Shown: positions 7,567 through 15,659 of the stretch, piece after piece
How the letters are laid out: every line of letters begins with the position of its first letter
Position numbering within the stretch: position 1 is the stretch's first letter
From: Bacillota bacterium
GTDB lineage: Bacteria; Bacillota; Clostridia; Lachnospirales; Lachnospiraceae
Reading direction: 5' to 3'
NCBI GenBank assembly: GCA_023435895.1
Contig: JAEZLH010000036.1
Location: forward strand, 124,001 to 188,000
Length of the DNA stretch: 64,000 bases
Translations under genes and position numbers: made by a program
The notes under the pieces: model-generated
The model's input: the letters and a program-made list of their open reading frames with translations, nothing else
What the model was told of the DNA's origin: nothing
Databases searched by the model: none

Positions 7567-8684
7567 AACCGTACCTCAAAACCAAATTGTTCTCGATTTT
7601 TGAATACATGTCTACCTGCTAATACTCTTGAGAATGTATCCTTTCCCATTAAATCTTTTTTAAATGTTATTACACTGATATTATCTTCCTTTTGTTGCTG
7701 TAAATAATCTTGCGTTGAAAGTAATCCGTCAATCGCTTCTATACTGTGAGTTGATACGAACACTTGAACATCAAATTGCAATGCTGCTTTCACTAAAAAC
7801 TGAAATATATCTTCATAATACTTTGAATGAATCGCAGTTTCAATTTCATCAATTAATAAAACTCCGCCTGTTGCTTGTGCAATACCATTCGCAATAGATA
7901 ATACTTTCTTTATTCCGTCGCCATAAGTAGATATTGGCATATTCCCAAGTATCCTATGCTTAATATATTCTATAGGTCGATTATTTTCTTCATTTCTAAG
8001 CATGAATAAATCTACTATATCTACATCAAATAATTGCAAAATGTGCAAACAAATTTCTTTGTAAGAATCATTGCGCAAAATGCTATTTATGACGTACCCT
8101 CTAACATGCTCTGTAGGAGACAAATATATTATATCAAGAAAATTTTTTTGATTAATTTCTCTCCCGGAAGTGGTTTCATATGAAGCAATTTGAACTTCTG
8201 CTCTATCAGATATTCCATTTATTCTACTAGACAATACTCCATTATAACTTTCAATCTCTACAAAATCCGAATTCATATTGCGAATGAAGTTATTACGTCT
8301 AGAAACACTCATCTTTTTTAATATGTCTTCTGGATCAACCATTATTTTCTTTTGATCACCTTCTAAACGGCATATAACATTTTTACCTTTACACATTGCT
8401 TCAATACTTATAGTTTTTGTCGTAATATCTTTCGGAAATATATTTATAAAACTATCATATAAAGTAGAACTCGAAAAAAATGAATTTAAATCTCTCATTC
8501 TTGAAATACGTAATATATTGTTAAAATCACTTGGATTACGTAAAAATAATAAAGCTTCTAAAACACTAGTTTTACCAGTATTATTATCTCCAGCAATAAT
8601 GTTTATATGATTTAATTCATCAATCTTAAGATTATTAATTCCTTTAAAATGATCAATCATTAGTTTTTCAATATATATAGCCAT
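7563..8684 (-). CDS. OLD/SMC-type AAA ATPase of a split ATPase-TOPRIM system
   Basis: A 373-residue ABC-type ATPase. It has Walker A GDNNTGKT at residues 32-39, an ABC-signature-like YGDGIKKVLSI near 256, Walker B LLIDEIETAIH near 276-286, and the switch histidine in VFVSTHSIEAID. It ends about 60 residues after that, with no fused nuclease; the nuclease module is the next gene. This is the arrangement of PARIS AriA or a split OLD protein rather than GajA, where TOPRIM is fused. The start at 8684 follows GAGGAGG at good spacing, and its ATG shares a base with the stop of the Xre gene (TAATG). The role as phage or plasmid sensor is inferred from family and neighbours. Confidence 0.82.
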   Translation of the reverse strand: MAIYIEKLMIDHFKGINNLKIDELNHINIIAGDNNTGKTSVLEALLFLRNPSDFNNILRISRMRDLNSFFSSSTLYDSFINIFPKDITTKTISIEAMCKGKNVICRLEGDQKKIMVDPEDILKKMSVSRRNNFIRNMNSDFVEIESYNGVLSSRINGISDRAEVQIASYETTSGREINQKNFLDIIYLSPTEHVRGYVINSILRNDSYKEICLHILQLFDVDIVDLFMLRNEENNRPIEYIKHRILGNMPISTYGDGIKKVLSIANGIAQATGGVLLIDEIETAIHSKYYEDIFQFLVKAALQFDVQVFVSTHSIEAIDGLLSTQDYLQQQKEDNISVITFKKDLMGKDTFSRVLAGRHVFKNREQFGFEVRL

Positions 8685-8989
8685 TATAATACCTCCTCAT
8701 TATCTGAAAACTCAATAATCAACCGTTTCCCTAGTCCATCCGCAATTCTTTTCAAAACTGAAATACTGGGATGATAACTTCCATTTTCAATTCTACTAAT
8801 ATTGGCTTGTGAAACACCTGACCTCGTTGATAATTCTTTTTGTGTAATTGCAAGTTTATTACGAGTTATTATTATAAGGTCACTAATTTCCTGATAAATA
8901 TCATATTCCTCTATTTCAGACTTATATTCAGGTGGATTCAGTTGTACTTCTTTTAACATTTTATCAAGGTACGCTTGTAAATCGCTCAT
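8684..8989 (-). CDS. Xre-family regulator heading the ATPase-TOPRIM operon
   Basis: A 101-residue protein with a canonical HTH in its C-terminal half: LAITQKELSTRSGVSQANISRIENGSYHPSISVLKRIADGLG, then a short strand LIIEFSD. About 40 acidic and tyrosine-rich residues precede it, as in HigA-like antitoxin regulators. It is the first gene of a three-gene operon with overlapping or abutting stops and starts. Its ATG has AAGGAGG seven bases upstream. The promoter ahead of it carries a perfect palindrome between the -35 and -10 boxes, so it very probably represses its own operon. Whether it also neutralises the effector as an antitoxin is unknown. Confidence 0.88.
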   Translation of the reverse strand: MSDLQAYLDKMLKEVQLNPPEYKSEIEEYDIYQEISDLIIITRNKLAITQKELSTRSGVSQANISRIENGSYHPSISVLKRIADGLGKRLIIEFSDNEEVL

Positions 8990-9017
8990 ACTTAAGCCTC
9001 CTTTCTATATAATATAT

Positions 9018-9046
9018 ATACTATGTTGTTTCCAACATATTGTCAA
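9018..9046 (-). promoter_or_regulatory. Promoter of the Xre-ATPase-TOPRIM operon with palindromic operator in its spacer
   Basis: Read on the minus strand, TTGACA (9041-9046) and TAGTAT (9018-9023) are separated by exactly 17 bases. The palindrome TATGTTG-N4-CAACATA (9022-9039) fills the spacer and touches the -10 box. A bound Xre dimer would block RNA polymerase. The ATG of the first gene is about 30 bases downstream of the -10 box. Confidence 0.8.
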
Positions 9047-9228
9047 CACGGGAAATATTATATATAACATATTTTATCCCAATATATTAATCTTATACTT
9101 ACCTCAAATTCAGCTCAAATTCTGGAGCATTTACAACCAATACAATAAACTCAATTGCTTTTCTTATAGGTATGGGATTTTAAGGTATTGATTTCCAGAT
9201 TGCCCCCTACGCAATTCTATCCCCACAA

Positions 9229-9822
9229 CTACCCTTCCATCAACCTCTCCCCTACCTGCTTCTCCAACTCCTCAACTCCCCCAACATTCTCAACTACCTT
9301 CCCAAACCTAGCCCGAAAATCCCCTTCCTTACTCTGATTCATAAAGATCACATCAATCTTCTCATCCGAGTAATTTCGGCTATTCCTTAACCGTTCCCTT
9401 CTCTCCTCCTCGGGTGCATGAACATACCACACTTCATCACAGATATAATCATAACCAGCTTCAATCATTAACGCCGTCTCAACCACCAGATAAGGATGAG
9501 TTCCCTGCTGCCTGATTCTCTCAATCTCCTTCATTACTTCATCAAGCACCTTGGGATGGGTAATTTCATTTATTTTAAGTCGCTTTTCACTATTATCAAA
9601 TATAATAGACGCCAGCTTCCCTCTATCAATCGTTCCATCCTCTGCCAGAATATCCGCTCCGAAATATTCCACTACTTCCAGATAGCTTTCCCCTCCGGGC
9701 TCCATTTGACGCTTCGCAATCGCATCTGTATTTAGCAAATATGCTCCATATTTTTGTTCCAGAATATCAGCTACTAAGGATTTACCACTGCCAATTCCAC
9801 CTGTTAATCCAATTACCTTCAT
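9229..9822 (-). CDS. coaE: Dephospho-CoA kinase
   Basis: A 197-residue P-loop kinase catalysing the last step of coenzyme A synthesis, ATP-dependent phosphorylation of dephospho-CoA. The N-terminus MKVIGLTGGIGSGKS holds Walker A (GGIGSGKS). The lid and substrate regions are recognisable in LNTDAIAKRQMEPGGESY, ITHPKVLDEV, YLVVETALMIEAGYD and VWYVHAPEEERRERLRNR-like sequence (here ERLRNSRNYSDEKI). The length matches the family. The start has AGGTGG upstream. It lies downstream of polA on the same strand, as in many Firmicutes, but about 460 bases of non-coding DNA separate them, so co-transcription is uncertain. Confidence 0.95.
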   Translation of the reverse strand: MKVIGLTGGIGSGKSLVADILEQKYGAYLLNTDAIAKRQMEPGGESYLEVVEYFGADILAEDGTIDRGKLASIIFDNSEKRLKINEITHPKVLDEVMKEIERIRQQGTHPYLVVETALMIEAGYDYICDEVWYVHAPEEERRERLRNSRNYSDEKIDVIFMNQSKEGDFRARFGKVVENVGGVEELEKQVGERLMEG

Positions 9823-9974
9823 CTTATTCCACCTTTATCTATCAATTGTTTTTCTTAAGAAATATGCTGATTTCATTACCCATTCCACATAGGTATAAAA
9901 TCAGCATTTTTACTTAAAAACATAACTTCTTACTTCTCGTCAAACAGTATAAAACTCACATCATTTCAAGTCAG

Positions 9975-10172
9975 TTCATACCTTTCAACTGTTTAACCAA
10001 TCCACGCAATACTACCTCTTTAAATCTTCTTAAATCTTACATCTTGCATGAATCAAGTTACGAAATTCATCTCTTCATACCTTCAAACTGTTTAACCATT
10101 CAAACTTTACTTTCTCTTTAAATCATCTTAAATCTGAAATCTACGTCATGTATCAATCAGTTACTCAATTCT
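9975..10172. repeat. Imperfect 99-bp tandem repeat between coaE and polA
   Basis: Two head-to-tail units begin at 9975 and 10074 with TTCATACC and continue with near-identical blocks (CTGTTTAACCA and CTCTTTAAATC followed by CTTAAATCT), spaced alike in both units. A weaker third echo begins near 10173. The DNA is pyrimidine-rich on the plus strand and has no credible reading frame on either strand. This accounts for most of the 460-base gap 9823-10286; I see no gene or RNA in the rest of it. Confidence 0.65.
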
Positions 10173-10286
10173 TCTATTCAAAACTTACATCTTTCAACCA
10201 ATTCACCCTATGTTTCTCGACAAACCTATTCTTACCTAATTCTCTCAAACCGCTTCCCATCATAGTTTCGCTAAAAACCAGTTACC

Positions 10287-12941
10287 CTACTTCGCCTCAA
10301 ACCAATTCTTGCCTTCCTTTACTTCCGCCTCCAGCACCACAGAAAGCTCTGCTGCCCCCTGCATTTCCTCAACGATAATTCCTGATACGACCTCAACCTC
10401 ATCCTTATACGTTTCCACTAACAATTCATCGTGTACCTGAAGAATCAGCTTTGATTTATAATTTTCTTCCTTCAATCTCTGATTTACCCTAATCATAGCA
10501 ATCTTTATAATATCCGCAGCTGTTCCCTGTATCGGAGAGTTCATTGCCACACGTTCTCCAAAGGAGCGTTGCATAAAGTTACTGGAACTTAACTCCGGAA
10601 TAGGTCTTCTTCTGCCAAACAATGTAGTCACAAAGCCATTTTCCTTCGCATCCGCTACCAATTGATCCAGATATGCTTTTACCTTCGGATAGGTTTCAAA
10701 ATACTTCTCAATATAACGTTCTGCTTCCTTACGAGTGATGTTCAAGTCCTGTCCCAGTCCAAAGGAACTGATACCGTACACAATACCAAAGTTAACCGCC
10801 TTTGCACTGCTTCTCTGCGCGGAAGTTACCTCCTCAAAGGGGATATGGAACACTTCGGACGCAGTAATTCTATGGATATCCTTGGCTTCCTTATATGCAT
10901 TGATTAATCTCTCATCCCCGGACATATGCGCCAATACACGAAGCTCAATCTGGGAATAATCCGCATCCAGGAACACGTAATCCTTCTCCGGAATGAATAC
11001 CTTACGAATCTGTCTTCCCAGCTCCATACGAATAGGGATATTTTGAAGATTTGGTTCCGTACTGCTGATTCTTCCTGTGGCTGCGATAGTCTGTTGGAAC
11101 TTACCATGGATTCGTCCATCCTCACCAATATAAACGGCAAGACCGTCCGCATAGGTGGATTTCAGCTTGGTTAGCTGACGATACTCCAATATCATTTTCA
11201 CCACCGGATGCTCTGCTTGCAGCTTCTCTAAGATATCGGCTGAGGTAGAATAACCTGTCTTTGTCTTCTTTCCAAAGGGCAATCTCATCTTCTCAAAGAG
11301 AATGACGCCCAGCTGCTTGGGTGAATTGATATTAAATACCTCTCCCACCTGTTCATAGATATCCTTTTCCAGCCTCTCAATGCCAACTGCAAGATTATCG
11401 CCGTATTCCTTCAAAGCCTCTTTATTTACGTGAATGCCTCTGACTTCCATATCATAGAGGGAATAAATCAACGGCATTTCAATCTCATAAAATAATTTTG
11501 CCATTCCTGCTTGCTCTAATCGGTTGCCAAGTTCTTTTGCCGCCCTGTGAGCAATATATGCGCTATAGCAGGCATATTGAAGGAAGGCATCCTTCTTCTC
11601 TTCCATTGCAATATCCAAAGAAGTCTTTCCTAACAAATCCTCTCTGGAGGGAACGGTCATATTCAGATAATCCCTGGCGATATCATCATAGTGATAGGTG
11701 TCCGTTAAAGGATTGAGCAAATATCCCGCAATCGCGCTGTCAAACACCTTATCTTCCTCCGTTACCTTGAAATATGGTAACTGCTCCTTTAACCCAATAA
11801 CACTGATAAGCTGACCCAAATGAGCCAGAGAAGCCGCCTTCTCACTTAGAAACTCCGGCAACAAAAAGCCCCCGCTTTTGATAAAGTAAACCTTATTCTC
11901 CTCTTTACATACGGAGATACCCAGTAATTTACCCTGCTCTATAATCATCTGTAAGCCAATTGCTTCCTCGCTTTGAACCGAGAGCTGTCCAAATATCTGA
12001 TCTGCCTCTCCAAAGTCTTCTACCAAGCAGAAGGCTTCCTCAACACCGGTGGTATGGCTTACTTCCTCCTGCTTTAATTGGAAGCGGGAGATTAAGTTCT
12101 TAAACTCCAAACGCTTAAACAACAAATAAACCTGTTCATTATAGATATTATTTAAATCCGCATTTTCAATATCAAAGTCTATCTCACAATCTGTGCAGAT
12201 GGTAGCCAGCTTCTTTGATAAGAAGGCAAGCTCCTTATTGTCTCTTAATTTTTCGGTGACCTTATTGGCAGGTAATTCATCAATTCGTTCATATATTTCT
12301 TCGATGGAGTGATACGCTTCGATTAACTTAGCGGCAGTCTTTTCACCGACTCCCGGTACACCGGGGATATTATCAGAGGGATCGCCCATCAAGCCCTTCA
12401 GGTCGATAAACTGCGTTGGAGTTACATGATATCGTTCAAGTACATCTGCCGCAAGATAATCCTCGATCTCCGTTCCTGTCTTCTTGGTCTTTGGAATACG
12501 GATTTTAATCTTTTCACTGGCTAGCTGTAATAAATCTCTGTCACCGGATACTAGGGCAACATCATTACCCGCCTTCTCCGCTTGAACCGCCAAGGTTCCA
12601 AGAACATCATCCGCCTCAAATCCTGGCTTCTCAATTACTGTAATGTTCATTGCCTTTAAGACTTCCTTCATAATCGGCACCTGGGCTCTGAGTTCCTCTG
12701 GCATGCCTTTTCTGGTTCCCTTATATGCCTCAAACATCTCATGGCGGAAGGTGGGGTGACTGGTGTCAAAGGCAACTGTCAGATAATCCGGCTTCTCCTC
12801 CTCCAGAATTTTAAATACAATATTGATAAAACCCAGCACCGCATTGGTATGCTCTCCCTGAGAGGTGGTCAAATCCGGCATCCCATAAAATGCCCTGTTT
12901 AATATGCTATGCCCATCAATTAATACAATCTTCTTATTCAT
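10287..12941 (-). CDS. polA: DNA polymerase I
   Basis: An 884-residue family A polymerase for gap filling and Okazaki fragment maturation. Residues 1-300 form the 5'-3' exonuclease (IDGHSILNRAFYG, GFEADDVLGTLA, SGDRDLLQL, GLMGDPSDNIPGVPGVGEKTA). The middle domain is a degenerate 3'-5' exonuclease: where proofreading enzymes have a DxE motif it reads AIGLQMI, so proofreading is probably absent. The polymerase domain has motif A DADYSQIELRVLAHMSGD, motif B RSSAKAVNFGIVYG and motif C QVHDELLVE. The start at 12941 has only a weak GGGAAT nearby; a strong GGAGG lies 38 bases upstream, separated by a hairpin. Confidence 0.97.
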   Translation of the reverse strand: MNKKIVLIDGHSILNRAFYGMPDLTTSQGEHTNAVLGFINIVFKILEEEKPDYLTVAFDTSHPTFRHEMFEAYKGTRKGMPEELRAQVPIMKEVLKAMNITVIEKPGFEADDVLGTLAVQAEKAGNDVALVSGDRDLLQLASEKIKIRIPKTKKTGTEIEDYLAADVLERYHVTPTQFIDLKGLMGDPSDNIPGVPGVGEKTAAKLIEAYHSIEEIYERIDELPANKVTEKLRDNKELAFLSKKLATICTDCEIDFDIENADLNNIYNEQVYLLFKRLEFKNLISRFQLKQEEVSHTTGVEEAFCLVEDFGEADQIFGQLSVQSEEAIGLQMIIEQGKLLGISVCKEENKVYFIKSGGFLLPEFLSEKAASLAHLGQLISVIGLKEQLPYFKVTEEDKVFDSAIAGYLLNPLTDTYHYDDIARDYLNMTVPSREDLLGKTSLDIAMEEKKDAFLQYACYSAYIAHRAAKELGNRLEQAGMAKLFYEIEMPLIYSLYDMEVRGIHVNKEALKEYGDNLAVGIERLEKDIYEQVGEVFNINSPKQLGVILFEKMRLPFGKKTKTGYSTSADILEKLQAEHPVVKMILEYRQLTKLKSTYADGLAVYIGEDGRIHGKFQQTIAATGRISSTEPNLQNIPIRMELGRQIRKVFIPEKDYVFLDADYSQIELRVLAHMSGDERLINAYKEAKDIHRITASEVFHIPFEEVTSAQRSSAKAVNFGIVYGISSFGLGQDLNITRKEAERYIEKYFETYPKVKAYLDQLVADAKENGFVTTLFGRRRPIPELSSSNFMQRSFGERVAMNSPIQGTAADIIKIAMIRVNQRLKEENYKSKLILQVHDELLVETYKDEVEVVSGIIVEEMQGAAELSVVLEAEVKEGKNWFEAK

Positions 12942-12949
12942 ATTCCCGT

Positions 12950-12974
12950 CGTTGGATCTAATGCCTGTCCAACG
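12950..12974 (-). promoter_or_regulatory. Hairpin between the polA Shine-Dalgarno sequence and start codon
   Basis: On the minus strand CGTTGGA and TCCAACG form a 7-bp stem with an 11-base loop. GGAAGGAGG abuts it on the 5' side, and on the 3' side only eight bases remain before the polA ATG. Folding would bring an otherwise too distant ribosome binding site to optimal spacing. Confidence 0.45.
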
Positions 12975-12984
12975 CCTCCTTCCT

Positions 12985-13404
12985 ATTTTCTATCTATATT
13001 AGTCAACGCGATTGTCCTATTAACAAATTGGTAGATATTTATGGGTTCACAAATCATTCAGATAACTACGGCACACATTCAGAAATCTAATCATAAACCT
13101 AGATGTATTGACTACACCAACGCTTTAGAAGTATTTTTCTTAAAATTCAGGCAGCTAAGTGACCCTAATAATTCGATAACCACGTACTAAATATAATGGT
13201 AATATTTATCTTACTTACCACTTTACTTACACCTATCAGCATAACGGAAAGACGTAAAAAAATCCAGCAAAATCTTAAAATAGAACAATTGCAATAATCT
13301 TCTCTACATAAATACCAAATTATTTTCTTCTTAAATCAGCTTTTTCATACTTCATAAGATTTACTTAACATTCCAAGTTATCAGAATTTAAGGTATATAA
13401 CAGA
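12985..13404. other. Non-coding stretch between polA and the MFS gene
   Basis: About 420 AT-rich bases without a credible reading frame or RNA. It must contain the polA promoter (minus strand). TTGTTA and TAATAT near 13020 are possible boxes but with poor spacing, so I do not call them. Confidence 0.5.
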
Positions 13405-13446
13405 AACACCCCACCAATCCTAGTAAATAAGGATGGTGGGGGTGTT
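13405..13446 (-). terminator. Terminator downstream of the MFS transporter gene
   Basis: A GC-rich imperfect hairpin lies 25 bases beyond the MFS stop codon: AACACCCC-ACCAATCC against GGATGGTGGGGGTGTT with a 10-base loop. On the minus strand it is followed by a T-rich stretch (TTTCTGTTAT). Confidence 0.6.
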
Positions 13447-13470
13447 GAGTCCTATTGGTCTTTTATAAAA

Positions 13471-15486
13471 CTACTCCTGAAACTTCCTTGGATGATATGC
13501 GAATAATAATATCATTCCCAGTACGGATGAGATTACCACCGTTAAATAAACCTGTTGGAAGCCTTCATTCAGAGTGTCCTGAAATACTTTTTCAATGGAT
13601 GCGCTTAGCTTATCTATTTCAGAAAGATAATTTGTTTTCCCTTCCTCGAATGTACCCGGAATCTTATCCTTTAACTCCGTCATTTTACTAAGGGTATCTT
13701 CCATGGAGGCTTTTTGCTCCTTCATGGCTGCTAATTGCGCTTGGGTTTTACCATCCGGAGGGTTTTGAGCAGCTGACATTTTTTCCACTGCTGCGATTCC
13801 TGTGTCCAATCCGCTGATACCAGACTGAATTCCGGTTATACCGCTTTGAATCCCACCCTGAATTTTGGAAAGGATGCCCGGCTTAATTTGATCAAATATC
13901 CCACCGGAGAAGGTTTTGATATTCCCGGTTATGGTGGTTACATCCGAAGTCTGTAACAGCTCTAAGGTTTCCTTCGGAATAACAAGCTCTTTAGAATTAC
14001 TATTCATATCAAATCGAATGGTCTGCATAGAGGTAAGATCCGGAAGCTCTATCCCAGCTAATTGATCTTTTAGGTAGGGGTCAGCCTTTAGCTGATCAAA
14101 GCGTTCTGTAAGTTCTGATGCATAGGGAAGCTGTGGAAGCTTGACTTCCTCCGGTAATACTGACATGATGTTCCACTGTATCTGTGTGCCTGCATGGGAC
14201 AGAAATCCTACCATAATAGCAGGTGCAATGGCAGTGCCTATGGAACGAATTAATGAAACCGTTGCCAGTGCGGAGGTCGCTTCTTCTTTTTTAGTATTTT
14301 CTAACATCATATAGTTGATTGGAGTACCAATGGTAAATCCGATTCCGGTTCCGACAAGAATCAAACTTAATATTACATTAAACAGATTGGGATATTGCGC
14401 TGTAACCAAGATCAAATAAACTGCACCTGCTCCTGAGAATACAAATCCTAGACCAAGCACCAGCTTTACACTGTATTTATCAATGATCCTACCAGAAATA
14501 GGTGCACCGATACCCGCAAAGAGCCCCAATATGAATACAAAATAACCTCCCTTACCGGACGCAATCTTCAAAGCATTTTCCGAAAATTGAGGAACAAATA
14601 TCATTCCCATTAATATAAAACCGGTTATGAAAGAAAGGATTAGCGTTATAATGATGGATAATTTTTTAAAGTAAGTAAGATTCATAACCGGATCTTGTGC
14701 CTTTGATTCCACTAAGACAAACAATGGCAGAAGCACAATAAACCCAATCAAGAATGGATAGACATTCGTACCGCTTAAGGTATCTATGAACCGGAAGAAA
14801 TCAATATTCTTCAGTCCATACAGCAAGCACAAAATCATAACAACTAAAATGCCAATTCCCAGGAAATCGATCTTCTTAACATTGCTTTCCTTGGTATTGG
14901 ATAACGCGTACGCACCCGCAATCAGAATAAATATGGTGATAGGAACATTAACATAAAAGATAAACTGCCAGTTATTTGTACCGAACAAATCAAGTATTGC
15001 GCTTCCCGCTGATGCGCCAAGGATATTGGCAATTCCATACACCCCGCCGATTAGCCCTAACGCCATTCCTCTCTTTTCCTTTGGAAATGCTGTTCCGAAT
15101 TCTGCGTTGGCAATGGGTACGATACCACCGCCGCCAATCGCCTGAACCGCTCTGGCAGCAAGTAATAGCTCAAAACTGCCAAAGTCCTGAGATAAACCAC
15201 AGAAGAGAGAGCCAATTCCAAACAAAGAGATACTAATTAAATAAATGGTTTTCCTACCAAATAAGTCTGCTAGTTTTCCCATAACAGGTATGCTGGCTGC
15301 ATAAGCCAACGTATACATTGTTATCATCCAAATTCCCGTGCTGCTGTCTACATTCAGATAATTCTGGATGATGGTACGAGCCGGTGTTACGATTCCGGTA
15401 TCAATGGCTCCCATAAAGATTCCCAAAAGATATACTGCAATTACCAAACCAAGTCCTTTATTACTGTTCTCAGATTTCATGATCAT
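13471..15486 (-). CDS. MFS drug exporter, EmrB/QacA (DHA2) family, with large extracytoplasmic insertion
   Basis: A protein of about 671 residues. It has the 14-helix DHA2 layout, with motif A-like GKLADLFGRKTIY after the second helix and motif C-like GLIGGVYGIANILGASAGSAI. Between the last two helices is an insertion of about 200 soluble residues (roughly 430-640), predicted helical and partly repetitive (GIQSGITGIQSGISGLDTGI), probably facing outward. It likely exports drugs or other hydrophobic compounds by proton antiport. I start it at the ATG at 15486 behind GGGAGGA; the ATGs at 15480 and 15498 are alternatives. The MarR gene just upstream on the same strand probably controls it. Confidence 0.85.
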   Translation of the reverse strand: MIMKSENSNKGLGLVIAVYLLGIFMGAIDTGIVTPARTIIQNYLNVDSSTGIWMITMYTLAYAASIPVMGKLADLFGRKTIYLISISLFGIGSLFCGLSQDFGSFELLLAARAVQAIGGGGIVPIANAEFGTAFPKEKRGMALGLIGGVYGIANILGASAGSAILDLFGTNNWQFIFYVNVPITIFILIAGAYALSNTKESNVKKIDFLGIGILVVMILCLLYGLKNIDFFRFIDTLSGTNVYPFLIGFIVLLPLFVLVESKAQDPVMNLTYFKKLSIIITLILSFITGFILMGMIFVPQFSENALKIASGKGGYFVFILGLFAGIGAPISGRIIDKYSVKLVLGLGFVFSGAGAVYLILVTAQYPNLFNVILSLILVGTGIGFTIGTPINYMMLENTKKEEATSALATVSLIRSIGTAIAPAIMVGFLSHAGTQIQWNIMSVLPEEVKLPQLPYASELTERFDQLKADPYLKDQLAGIELPDLTSMQTIRFDMNSNSKELVIPKETLELLQTSDVTTITGNIKTFSGGIFDQIKPGILSKIQGGIQSGITGIQSGISGLDTGIAAVEKMSAAQNPPDGKTQAQLAAMKEQKASMEDTLSKMTELKDKIPGTFEEGKTNYLSEIDKLSASIEKVFQDTLNEGFQQVYLTVVISSVLGMILLFAYHPRKFQE

Positions 15487-15515
15487 TGCTCCTCCCATTA
15501 ATAATTTAAATTAGA

Positions 15516-15659
15516 TAATTGCGAAACGCGATAATTACAATTATTGTATGCATAACAGGTACAATTCCGGAGCGGAAGCTAAGCCCGAAGGAGCGTTGGA
15601 GCGATGGAATTCGTATTTGTTATGCATACAATACTAGCAATAATATTGTTTCGCAATTA
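15516..15659. repeat. 144-bp palindromic intergenic element abutting the marR stop codon
   Basis: Two 42-base arms (15516-15557 and 15618-15659) are inverted copies. Their outer 12 bases (TAATTGCGAAAC) and inner 14 or so bases (TTGTATGCATAACA) match perfectly, with a diverged middle. The 60-base centre is GC-richer than its surroundings, repeats GGAGCG-like words, and has its own inverted ends AATTCC and GGAATT. The right arm includes the marR stop codon. It looks like a mobile palindrome of the MITE or REP kind, or a large folded leader of the MFS transcript. Confidence 0.7.

Noticed and set aside
7563..8684. Gabija GajA
   Set aside because: GajA carries a fused TOPRIM domain and a UvrD-like partner; here the ATPase ends after its switch region and the TOPRIM protein is separate, with no helicase nearby.
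10148..10378. Plus-strand frame overlapping the 99-bp repeats and the polA 3' end
   Set aside because: Composition is low complexity and it reads antisense through the end of polA; no ribosome binding site.
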